NCBI GenBank assembly: GCA_004431415.1
Contig: QPMI01000599.1
Span: forward strand, 124,001 to 188,000
From: Cyanophora paradoxa
Lineage: Eukaryota > Glaucocystophyceae > Cyanophorales > Cyanophoraceae
Direction of reading: 5' to 3'
DNA length: 64,000 bases
The notes below the pieces were generated by a model. The model was not told where the DNA came from. It saw only the letters and a program-made list of their open reading frames with translations, and did no database searches. Made by a program: the position numbers and the translations under genes. Positions 30,759-39,222 of the stretch are shown piece after piece (within the stretch, counting starts at the first letter, position 1; every line of letters begins with the position of its first letter).

Positions 30759-33032
30759 CTAATCCTCCTCCTCTTCCAAAAATTCCACCAACAGCCCACA
30801 GCTCTTGAAGTAAGCCATCATCTCATCCCACTTGAAGACATAACACTCCCTTCCACAATACTTGGTAGGCCTCACATATTCCAGTCCAGCCATCTCAATG
30901 TAGAACTTCCTTGAGCTGAATTCATTCTTGAATTTATTAATTGTAATGAACTGCTGGAACCACTCCCACACCTGTTGCCTGTTCTCAGTCCTTGGTGTAT
31001 CCTTGGTAATCTTTTGGGTGTCTACCAAATCCTTGGTGAACAAGGCAGTGACAGGAACACTTGCTTGTTGGGCAAGGTAGTAGCTGTTGGTCATTGGCCT
31101 GTCAGCATACCAGTTCACATCTGTGACATCCACCTTGTTTTTCAAGTAAAGGAATACCATGTGCTGGTTTCTTGGCTCCTTCAGCCAATTACCCAGTGAC
31201 TTGAAATATTTCATGTCACCCTTTTTCTTGTCACTCACCTCCACAATCACAAACCTTCTATCTCCAGCCTCCACTTTGATTGGTAGGGTGTTGTTGGTAG
31301 TAAATATGATCCTGGCAAAATTCCTCACCTCATGAGAATTGACATACTTAGCCTCAATTACAATTTTCTCAGCAGTGATCATGTCCTTGAGGGCATCACT
31401 GTTTGTGAAGGTGTCTTTGCCACTTGCCTCATTCACAGTGATAAGTAGTTTGTGCTTTCGCTGGTGGGCAAAGTTTCCAAATAAGTCCTTCAGTGGGTTG
31501 GCTGTGCTGAAAGCCAAGTCCCCACCCAGTATTTCATTTTGAAACCAATCCAATATGATGTTCTTCCCCACTCCTTGCTTTCCCTTGAAGATGATTGAAA
31601 TCCCATTCAACTCCCCAGGTCTCTGAATAATGTGGGCAAAGTACTTCAGTATGTAATTGAATGTAGAAGCATCTTCACCACTGAGAATCATCATGTGGTC
31701 AAGGAATGGGCTAACATCTTCCTCAGTTACATCAGGAGGAATATCCATTTTACTCACATCCATAAGCTCACCTTTCATACCAGCATAGGCATTAAACACC
31801 TTGGCAGTGGTGGAAGCAGATTTTACAGGAGGTGGGAGGAAGTCCAAGTAATCATACCTTGTGGCAGTCTCATCTTTCGCCCACTTTTTGATGAAGTTAT
31901 GAGGCTCCATCTTCATAGACATTAGGTCAAACTCTGTGTACTGAATGTGAGGGTATACATCCTCAGCCAAGCTTTTGAAGCTGGTTGTGTCATACTTCTT
32001 GGTATGATCATTCCAAGACAAGACAAACCCAGGCTTCATAATGTGAGCAAGTCTGGCATCCATGTAGGGCTTGATCTCCATGTAATCACAGTTGGTAGGA
32101 ATTGGAGCAGTCTTGTAATCAATGTTGGAAAGGGAAGCTTGACATTCAGGTACATCAAACCCACTGGCCATAGGTTTTTCCACAAAAGTCACCCTGTAGC
32201 CAGTTTTTCCCTCCACATAATCACTAACCTCTTCCAAAGCACTCAATACTTTGGGGTCTTTCCTGATCATACATCCATCAAAGACCAAGACATCCACATG
32301 GAGCTTAAGAGCACTGAAGTACTCACAAGCAGCCATTAACACCTGATTCTCAAGGTCACATAGTACCATATTCATGGTGGAACCAAGTACATTGCTTTCT
32401 TTCTTGCGCTTAGCAATAGCATAGAAGCGCTGCTTCTCAATCCCACCAATGAATTGATGGACTTTGGCCATTTCCTCTTTGAGATCACTGAAGTACTTGT
32501 GATTGATAAGTAGGCTAGAGAGGTCAGCCCCTTGCCCACCATTGATGACTGCCAGAATGCTGCGCTTGACATCAGCCTTGGATTTCTGGGTGACCTCACA
32601 GAGATCATCAAGAATTTCATCCCTGCTCTGAACATATTTGTTCAGCTGAGGAGTGGCAATTGAATGTTTCTCACAATACTGAACAAGCAGGACAGGGTGG
32701 CAGTTCACAATGTCAATGTCATAGTAGTAGTCCTTGGAAATGGTGTGGCGAATTTCCCTACAGATGCTTTGAAGGCTGGGGGTTTTTCCATCCACAAAGT
32801 ACCTACCAGTGTTGTGCTTCACCTGCTTATATTTACAGGTGTGGTAGCCCTCATGATCGACGATAGAAAGTAATTTCTGGATGATGGCTCTCATTTGGGT
32901 CTTGTCAGTTTCAGGGCGAAACTGGAGATTATCAAAGTTCTCCACCACCCATTTGAGGTTACCTCTGTGGATGCGCTCAGTGAGAATGAAGGTGTTGCCA
33001 TTGGGGTTGATTGAGCTGAATGAGGGAGCCAT
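30759..33032 (-). CDS. TVpol-like DNA polymerase fused to superfamily 3 helicase
   Basis: 757 residues, intact. The C-terminal half is an SF3 helicase: Walker A GKQGVGKN (residue about 484), Walker B region KLLITVNEASGKD (about 530), motif C IIFTTNN (about 576) and an arginine-finger region EAGDRRFVIVEV. The N-terminal half resembles the TVpol (transposon-viral family-A-like polymerase) group: YDIDIVNCHPVLL (about 105, motif A position), a Lys plus INGG segment (about 155-165, motif B) and VLVFDGCMI (about 250, motif C). Such fusions serve as replicases in many polinton-like viruses. CTATTATAGA sits directly before the ATG. The helicase call is certain; the TVpol call is by motif pattern and could instead be a divergent primase. 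Confidence 0.8.
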   Translation of the reverse strand: MAPSFSSINPNGNTFILTERIHRGNLKWVVENFDNLQFRPETDKTQMRAIIQKLLSIVDHEGYHTCKYKQVKHNTGRYFVDGKTPSLQSICREIRHTISKDYYYDIDIVNCHPVLLVQYCEKHSIATPQLNKYVQSRDEILDDLCEVTQKSKADVKRSILAVINGGQGADLSSLLINHKYFSDLKEEMAKVHQFIGGIEKQRFYAIAKRKKESNVLGSTMNMVLCDLENQVLMAACEYFSALKLHVDVLVFDGCMIRKDPKVLSALEEVSDYVEGKTGYRVTFVEKPMASGFDVPECQASLSNIDYKTAPIPTNCDYMEIKPYMDARLAHIMKPGFVLSWNDHTKKYDTTSFKSLAEDVYPHIQYTEFDLMSMKMEPHNFIKKWAKDETATRYDYLDFLPPPVKSASTTAKVFNAYAGMKGELMDVSKMDIPPDVTEEDVSPFLDHMMILSGEDASTFNYILKYFAHIIQRPGELNGISIIFKGKQGVGKNIILDWFQNEILGGDLAFSTANPLKDLFGNFAHQRKHKLLITVNEASGKDTFTNSDALKDMITAEKIVIEAKYVNSHEVRNFARIIFTTNNTLPIKVEAGDRRFVIVEVSDKKKGDMKYFKSLGNWLKEPRNQHMVFLYLKNKVDVTDVNWYADRPMTNSYYLAQQASVPVTALFTKDLVDTQKITKDTPRTENRQQVWEWFQQFITINKFKNEFSSRKFYIEMAGLEYVRPTKYCGRECYVFKWDEMMAYFKSCGLLVEFLEEEED

Positions 33033-33130
33033 TCTATAATAGGGTGAGATAATTATTTCAGTGAACTATACCCTTAAGTACTTTTCAGAAAAAGGAGTAA
33101 CTCCAATCAATTTTTTCGGACCCCCCACCC

Positions 33131-33322
33131 TCATACATAGGGATTTCGCTTCCTTGGCCGCCCCCTCCGGTCAGGAACAGCCTCTTCAAACAAATACCTG
33201 ATACACAATAAAGCGCCTGCTCTGTACGTACTAACCCTTACATATTTCTTGTGAAGCTCTCGAAACTCTGGGTCATTTTGAATCCTGCGTTGGATGTATC
33301 TCATTTGCTTTGTGTATGCCAT
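33131..33322 (-). CDS. Small basic AT-hook-like protein, copy 2
   Basis: 63 residues, strongly basic, ending RRGRPRKRNPYV, a good AT-hook. The IQNDPEFRELHKKY segment parallels the NQKRYREDPAYREVKK segment of the gene at 28084, suggesting paralogy. The upstream element CTATACTATAAG (33340-33351) resembles that of neighbouring viral genes. Probably binds AT-rich DNA of the virus. Confidence 0.55.
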   Translation of the reverse strand: MAYTKQMRYIQRRIQNDPEFRELHKKYVRVSTYRAGALLCIRYLFEEAVPDRRGRPRKRNPYV

Positions 33323-33375
33323 TGCTTGATGCGTTTCCTCTTATAGTATAGTTGAGATTTCTTTTTAAGTAGATT

Positions 33376-33876
33376 TCACTCTTCAAAACGTTGGAGGGAT
33401 AGCTTACATGCGCGTACTATTTTTTGGGTGGGCACCCAGTTACTCAGCCTCTTCTCAATCTTGCCACATTGAGTAATCATCTGATTAATCCAATGAACCT
33501 CCCCCAAATCACAGAAATTTATGTCCCCAGAAGCATGTTTAAATAATGAGTTTCTGAGCTCTTTGCTCTTTTGAACAAAGATATTCTTGACATCACTCCA
33601 CAAGAGTTTGATAATTGGATTTGACCCTTCACCATACTGCCATGTAGAGGAGTTACCAACCCGAAAATACCATAGTCCTTGTTTTTTACCTTCAGGGATT
33701 CTGTAAAGCACCTTGTGACTAAGAGCCAGACGGGCAACTTCAGCTATTGACTGGTCAGTGCCCTCCATGATACATCGTGAGACAGCTTGTTTAATAGCCT
33801 CCTCATTCTTGGATTGGACAGCAGCCACTTCAGTGGTGTCAATCGTGAGAATTCGAGCATCCATTGTGACAATCAT
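33376..33876 (-). CDS. Unrecognised 166-residue early-module protein
   Basis: Intact reading frame beginning MIVTMDARILTIDTTEV. Contains GLWYFRVGNSSTWQYGEGS and a helical C-terminus with many basic residues. The W-Y-F-R-V ... W pattern is loosely reminiscent of the N-terminal region of D5/P4-type primases, but I cannot support that call. It is divergent from the polymerase gene with about 105 bases between them, and CTACTATATTC lies upstream. A replication accessory role is an inference from position. Confidence 0.5.
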   Translation of the reverse strand: MIVTMDARILTIDTTEVAAVQSKNEEAIKQAVSRCIMEGTDQSIAEVARLALSHKVLYRIPEGKKQGLWYFRVGNSSTWQYGEGSNPIIKLLWSDVKNIFVQKSKELRNSLFKHASGDINFCDLGEVHWINQMITQCGKIEKRLSNWVPTQKIVRACKLSLQRFEE

Positions 33877-33981
33877 CTTGATCTCCTTTGAATATAGTAG
33901 AGAAAATAATCTTTAAGTAGTAACTATACCAGCACTTAAAGAAATAAAATGTTCCCTATATAGAATACAGCCCCCACAACC

Positions 33982-36900
33982 ATGCCCCGCCCCAGCCACT
34001 ACCAAATTAAGGAGCTCCAGGACAAGATTCTCGGGAATCTGGCGTTCTTACTGGCCAATCACTCCATCAGTGAAAGTGAATATGAATCTTATATTAAACA
34101 GACCAACAAGAAGCTCAAGGGGCTTCAAGCTCTCAATCGAGAGCTATTAGGGAAAATCGAGACCCTTGATGAGACTGATCGCCTTGGCCAAATCCAAGTC
34201 GAACAAACTACCACAACTCAAGTCAGAGGAGATGAATACACTACCTTAATAAATGAACATCGTGCTCTTAATAATAAATACATTGATTTTACCATCAGGG
34301 CTCACCACCAGATCCTGACCACTCAAGAGTTTATAGACACCTACTCTGAGGAACTCCACACAAGGCTCCAAGATGCCATCAATTCACAGATGTCGATTAA
34401 AACTCGCTTTACGTTTGTCTGTCGCTTTTCAAAAGCAAACAATTCGAGAGACTTTATTACCAAGCACATTTACAGCACCTATGCTATCATGACAAGATCT
34501 CGAACCCTCACTAAAGAAACTGCGAAATTGGCTAAGGAATGCCAGTCGCAAATTAATGTCACAGACAGCTATAAACTCCAAAGCATTGAGGCTTTGAGAG
34601 TGATTGTTCTGTCCTTTAAACCCATCTCAGGAGGTGCTTTTATCCCACTCCCAGAGTGGCTCAAAAATAAACGAGCCATTGTCAATGTTAATAACAAGGA
34701 CAATAGATGCTTTGAGTATGCTATCCTTTCTTATATTCACAAGGACGAAGTAAATAGCCACAAGCGCAATGAGACTTCCCAATACAGGAGGTGGTTCAAA
34801 AAAGAACTAAATTTCGAGGGCATTGAGTTTCCTGTAAAGGCAGATGCTGATACTATTGATCTCTTTGAAAATCTCAATCCAGCAATCTCTGTTAATATTT
34901 ACGACCCCTCTAACTCTACAGAAGAAATTAATCTACTCCACAACAGCTCCTCAAGGAACAGGAAACACCAAGTGGATCTGCTGCTAATTACAGACGAAAA
35001 TGGTAACAGTCATTATACCACAATATTCAGCATGTCCAGAGTCTTAGCTAAAAATGATAAGCAGCGACTCCATTTCTGTAAAACCTGTTCCAACCACTTC
35101 AAGACTGAGGAGAAGCTTCAATCCCACATTCAAAGCAAACGTTGTGTGGATTGGAAGACAAGTGCTGGAGAGACCCCAAAACAACCCACATTCATTGAAT
35201 TTGGTCTTAAACATCTCTCAAAGACTGTATTCCTCCCCGTGATTGCCTATTGCTATTTCGATTATGAAACAGATATTTCTGGTATGTTCAAGATCAAATC
35301 AATCTCACTGACAGCTCTTCATAATAATAGAGTAGTACTCACTAAAACCCACTCCAACATCTTTGAGCTCCTGAGTACCCTCGACAGCACAGCCCAGAGC
35401 TATTCAAAGCCCTATTTACCAACATCCCAATGTCACTGACCAAAGAGCAGAAACGTACCCATTACCTTGCTAAAACCTGCTACATCTGTGAGGGTACGTT
35501 TTCCCAAGACAACTATAAAGTGAGGGATCACGACCACCAAACTGGCGATTTTGTAGGCACAGCATGTCGCAAATGTAATCTCCACAGACGCACCAGCAAT
35601 CTCACCAAGATTCCCATAGTGACCAATGATCTGTCCCTATCTGGAACGCAGATATTCAAGGCAGTCGCCTTAAATCCCGAAAAAAGGGTGGAAGTCCTCG
35701 CAAAATCGTTTGACAGCTACATGTCGATCACCTGGGGCTGTTTCAAATTCATTGACATCAAAAACTTTATTGATTATGGCGTCCAGAACGTGGAAGGATT
35801 AATGGAAAAGTTCCAGCTTTTCCGCCAGAAATCACACAAAACTTTTGGGATGGATGCTGCCCACTATGTCTCAAGTCCGGGGCTTTCGTGGGACAGCATG
35901 CTATCTATTACCAAGCCTAAAATCGAGCTTCTTTCCAACCTTGATATGTACAACATGGTTGAAGGCATGATCAGGGGAGGCCTTTCGATTATGAATCATA
36001 AATATGCCAAAAAGGAAAGGGACAGACACATTATATATTTGGATGCCAATAACCTATATGGATATGCCCTGTCCCAAACGCTACCCCTCTCGAATTTCCA
36101 ATGGCACCCAGAACCCTCAAATTACGACCTGTCATCAGCAGAGGGGGCCATCTTAGAAGTTGACATCCATTATCCCCAGCACCTCCATCAACTCCACAAA
36201 GAGCTACCTCTTGTCATCAAGAGAGCAGAGGATGGACTTCAAGCAGCCTGCGAAGACATTTGTAATTATGTGGTGTCGAAACCTTTGCTCCAATTCATGG
36301 TAGCGCAAGGCTTAAAGGTCACCAAAATCCACAGGGTGCTAACATTTACTCAGGCTGCCTTTATGAAGCCTTACGTCGAATCCAATGCCCAAAACCGCAA
36401 AGCAGCCCCTTCCAAACCCGAAAAGGACTTCTTTAAGATCATGAACAATAGCCTTTTTGGCAAAACCATTGAGAAAGTGAGAGGAAGGTCTAATGTCAAG
36501 ATTGCCACCAACGAAAAGCAATTTATGAAATACGCCAGATCGCCCTACTCAAAGCAGAAACAAGACTAAGCGATTCAGCAGTAGCCTTCGAAATGCTACA
36601 AAAAGATGTCAAGTTAGATAAGCCCATAGCAATTGGGGCAGTTGTTTTAGATCTTGCCAAGCTGCGCCTATTTGATTATTATTATAACACCATCAAGCGG
36701 AAATGGCCAGACTGTAAACTGCTTTTTACTGATACAGATTCGCTTTGCCTTCAAATAAATTCGAAAACTATAGCAAAAGACCTACAAGACATTGACACAC
36801 ACCCCACAGAGCTTGGAAAGTTCAAAAATGAGTTTGAGGGCAGAACCATTATTGAATATGCTGGGGTAAGGCCGAAATGCTACAGCATTAAAACAGATGA

Positions 36901-37075
36901 TGAGGAAATAAAAAAGCTGGCAGGTGTTTGTAAGGAGACCATTCAAGCAGATCTGTCTTTCCAAGATTATAAAGACCATGTGCTCCACCAAAAACCCAAG
37001 CAAATCGAGATGACTGTTCAAAAGAAGCTTGATAATGAGACGTTTAATGTGAAGATGTCCAAGATTGCTTTCTAA
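33982..37075 (+). CDS. polB: Protein-primed family B DNA polymerase, broken in three frames
   Basis: Polinton-type PolB of about 1,030 codons spread over three frames: 33982-about 35396, about 35396-36540 and about 36540-37075. Seen in order: a coiled N-terminal region, the Polinton-typical AIVNVNNKDNRCFEYAIL segment (34670-34725), exonuclease motif FDYET (about 35257), a Cys/His cluster (CYIC, DHDHQTG, CRKC; 35478-35570), polymerase motif A DANNLYG (about 36042), motif B KIMNNSLFGK (about 36435) and motif C TDTDS (about 36730). All catalytic motifs survive. Both frame changes are equivalent to one lost base. Either the gene is a recent pseudogene or the breaks are sequence errors. It would replicate the linear genome from terminal proteins. 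Confidence 0.85.
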
Positions 37076-37086
37076 TCCCAATATAG

Positions 37087-38454
37087 ATGTCATCAAAGAT
37101 CACACGCAGACAAACAGAGTACGATGTGAGTATATTGCCAATCCCAATCCCTCAAGAGGAGAGAGGGGGTCGCATTCAGAAAAAGAGTGACCTCAAAGCT
37201 TTAGTTCCTGCGGATATCCCAACTGCCATTGCTGTGCCTCACTTGGATCCCTTAGCAAGGACATTCTATGACACCAAGGTAGGATTTAAAGGCCTTGCTT
37301 CATTGGCCAAAGAGCTTCCAGATGTGCCAAGAAAGACAATCCGTAGATTCTATGATGCCCAAGAAATCAACCAGATAAATAAACCCCTCCCATCTGCCAA
37401 GAAGACTGCCTATATCCCAATAAGACAGCCACTCGACTGCTATGCCATAGACCTAATCTTTTATCCTTCGTACAGCAAACAGAATCAAGGCTACAACACG
37501 TTCCTCACAGCTGTAGAAAATACCACCAGACTGGGCTTTATAATTCCCATGAGGGGAAAGACAGCAGAAAGCACATTGAACGCATTTAAGGAGCTTGAGC
37601 AACAAGTCCCTCGTCCAATTGTGAAGATACAAAGTGATGCTGGGAGCGAATTCCTGAACAAGGTATTTAAAGACCATTTAGAAACCCAGATGATTGAGCA
37701 CCAAGTTTCGCAGGTTGGAGATCACAATAGCCAAGGCCGAATAGAAGCCTTTAATCGCACAATAAAGAAGCTAATTAACTCGTATTGTATAGCGAATAAT
37801 ACTGTAAAGTTTTTCGACAAGCTCCAAGATTTTGCCTACAACTACAATAATACCATCCACTCAGCAACGGGGATGAAACCAGCAGAGACCACAGAGGTAC
37901 ATGTTCCTCTAATACTCGGAAAAGAAAACGAGAAATTCATGAAGTCAATTGAATATCTAAAAGACTATCCAGCAGGGAGCCACGTGAGAACTAAAATAGA
38001 GAAGAGCCCATTTGCCAAACAAGGGAATAATTGGAGCCGCGAAATATTCACAATAGAAGGAGTGGAGGGGTTCAAATTTAAACTAAGGGACATTTCTGGC
38101 AAACTAATAGATCGACTTTATGCCCACTACGAATTACAGAAAGTGGAAACCGTGGAGTTCTTGGAGGCGCCATCAATAAATGTCATTGAAGAGGCAAAGA
38201 AAGAGGCCAGAACAGAGCGACTTTTGGCCAGAGAGGGGATTGAGAGGGCGCCAAACGTGCCAGATAAACCATTATTGGAGGACAGAGCAGGGAAGAAGAA
38301 GAAACAAGGGAGAGAGTTGGAGAGATTGAGGGTGGCGGGAACAGAGAGATTAGCAGGGGGAGCAGAGGCAGTAAGGTGGTATAGAGATTTCTCGAATTCA
38401 AAGGAGACCTATGAAGCTCCAGCAATTTCCACGAGATCAAGGAGGAGGATTTGA
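37087..38454 (+). CDS. int: Retroviral-type (rve) DDE integrase
   Basis: 455 residues, intact. The catalytic core has D in YAIDLIFYP (codon at 37450), D in IQSDAGSEF (37636) and E in GRIEAFNRTIKK (37744). The second D and the E are separated by exactly 35 residues, the classical DD35E spacing. An N-terminal helical region precedes the core, and a C-terminal SH3/chromo-like strand region (FTIEGVEGFKFKLRDI, YAHYELQKVE) follows, then a Lys/Glu/Arg-rich tail. It is the gene nearest the right terminal repeat. Polinton integrases normally give 5-6 bp target duplications, which does not match the 91 bp seen here. CCAATATAG precedes the ATG by only a few bases. Confidence 0.9.
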   Translation: MSSKITRRQTEYDVSILPIPIPQEERGGRIQKKSDLKALVPADIPTAIAVPHLDPLARTFYDTKVGFKGLASLAKELPDVPRKTIRRFYDAQEINQINKPLPSAKKTAYIPIRQPLDCYAIDLIFYPSYSKQNQGYNTFLTAVENTTRLGFIIPMRGKTAESTLNAFKELEQQVPRPIVKIQSDAGSEFLNKVFKDHLETQMIEHQVSQVGDHNSQGRIEAFNRTIKKLINSYCIANNTVKFFDKLQDFAYNYNNTIHSATGMKPAETTEVHVPLILGKENEKFMKSIEYLKDYPAGSHVRTKIEKSPFAKQGNNWSREIFTIEGVEGFKFKLRDISGKLIDRLYAHYELQKVETVEFLEAPSINVIEEAKKEARTERLLAREGIERAPNVPDKPLLEDRAGKKKKQGRELERLRVAGTERLAGGAEAVRWYRDFSNSKETYEAPAISTRSRRRI

Positions 38455-38842
38455 GCAGAGAGGAGGATGGGGGGATGAGGGGATGGGAAACCCATCCCCT
38501 TGTACTCGAATAGAAAATTTCAAAAAACAAAAACAAAATTTGTTTTCTGAGAAAAGTCCCATCCCCCTGACTGAGTCCCATCCCCCTCCCATCCCCCTGA
38601 CCAGATATCGTCACAAATCAACCAAATTTCATACATTTTCCCATCCCCCTGCCATCCCCTCTGCCATCCCTCCCATCCCCTGCCATCCCCTCCGCCATCC
38701 ATCCCATCCCCCTGCCATCCCCTCAAACCACCCTTTTACCAGACACTCCCATTCCCCTTCCATCCCCTGACTATTCAAGATATCTCTTTAAGAGAAAACG
38801 TAAAGAAATGAAGAGATGGTTGGCAGTCTTAATTATGGATAG
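38455..38842. repeat. CCATCCCC-type minisatellite region
   Basis: Non-coding stretch between the integrase stop and the right inverted repeat. From about 38495 to 38770 the plus strand is mostly irregular copies of CCATCCCCT(G/C)-like words, with the opposite sense (GGGATGAGGGGATGGG) at 38468-38490, so hairpins can form. No gene is seen. Confidence 0.6.
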
Positions 38843-39131
38843 AGGCAGGAGAGGCAGGAGGGTTATATGTAAAATCCCACACAAGAGGGGAATCCATAGG
38901 AAAGTTTACAAATAACCCTCCTGCCTCTCCTGCCTAATTGGTGCCGAATCCAAGCTTCTAATACCCCAGAGGCGGCCAACATACTGGTGCCAAAAAGACA
39001 TGATTAATACCCTAAGACCTGAAATAAATGCTTACTACCCTAGTACCTGAAACGCGCACACATAGGGATACCCCTGATCCAAGCCTGTAGGCCGAAGGCC
39101 GGAGGGCTTGGATCAGGGGTATCCCTATGTG
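38843..39131. repeat. Right terminal inverted repeat with subterminal stem-loop
   Basis: Complementary in arrangement to the left end. A perfect 24-bp stem of AGGCAGGAG-type repeats (38843-38866 with 38912-38935) encloses GAAAGTTTACAAA, the complement of the left loop sequence. Then comes about 45 bases extra relative to the left end, bounded by a repeated GGTGCC. After that are the shared blocks CTGGTGCCAAAAAGACA, GCTTACTACCCTAG and CGCGCACACATA, and finally the terminal hairpin. Confidence 0.8.
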
Positions 39132-39133
39132 TG
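39057..39133. repeat. Right terminal hairpin
   Basis: Perfect 29-bp inverted repeat around a 19-base loop; the arm begins CACACATAGGGAT and ends GATCCAAGCC. The loop holds a small hairpin GGCC-GAA-GGCC (TTC on the other strand). The outer end merges with the start of the 91-bp host duplication (shared TG). Confidence 0.9.
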
Positions 39134-39222
39134 AAGGAAGCGGTCGTCAATTCTCATGCGCAGCTGCAGCTGCAGACGTCGACGTCGGCGATATCCGTAC
39201 CTTCAATACTTGCGGAGATCGA
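39132..39222 (+). repeat. 91-bp target-site duplication, right copy
   Basis: Identical to 11750-11840. Here the exon continues into GTPase coding sequence (AAGAGCGGCCGCAGAAAC follows). Confidence 0.9.

Larger units (their letters stand above)
11841..39131. mobile_element. Integrated polinton-like virus / Maverick-type element, about 27.3 kb
   Basis: AT-richer, intronless and gene-dense block inside a GC-rich, intron-rich locus. It encodes the hallmark set of Polinton/Maverick and polinton-like viruses: DDE integrase (37087), protein-primed DNA polymerase B (33982), SF3 helicase (30759), A32-like packaging ATPase (26510), double-jelly-roll major capsid protein (24025) and penton-like proteins (21998, 22940). 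Fibre and accessory genes are also present. The ends are inverted repeats tipped by hairpins, and the host exon is duplicated 91 bp around it. Length is a little above typical Polintons (commonly 15-25 kb). No Ulp1-like maturation protease was recognised. Many genes carry frameshifts, so activity is uncertain. Identification as a Polinton-related virus is confident; the exact clade would need phylogeny. Confidence 0.92.

Noticed and set aside
33376-33876. D5/P4-type primase N-terminal domain
   Set aside because: Only a loose aromatic pattern is shared and no catalytic residues can be pointed to.
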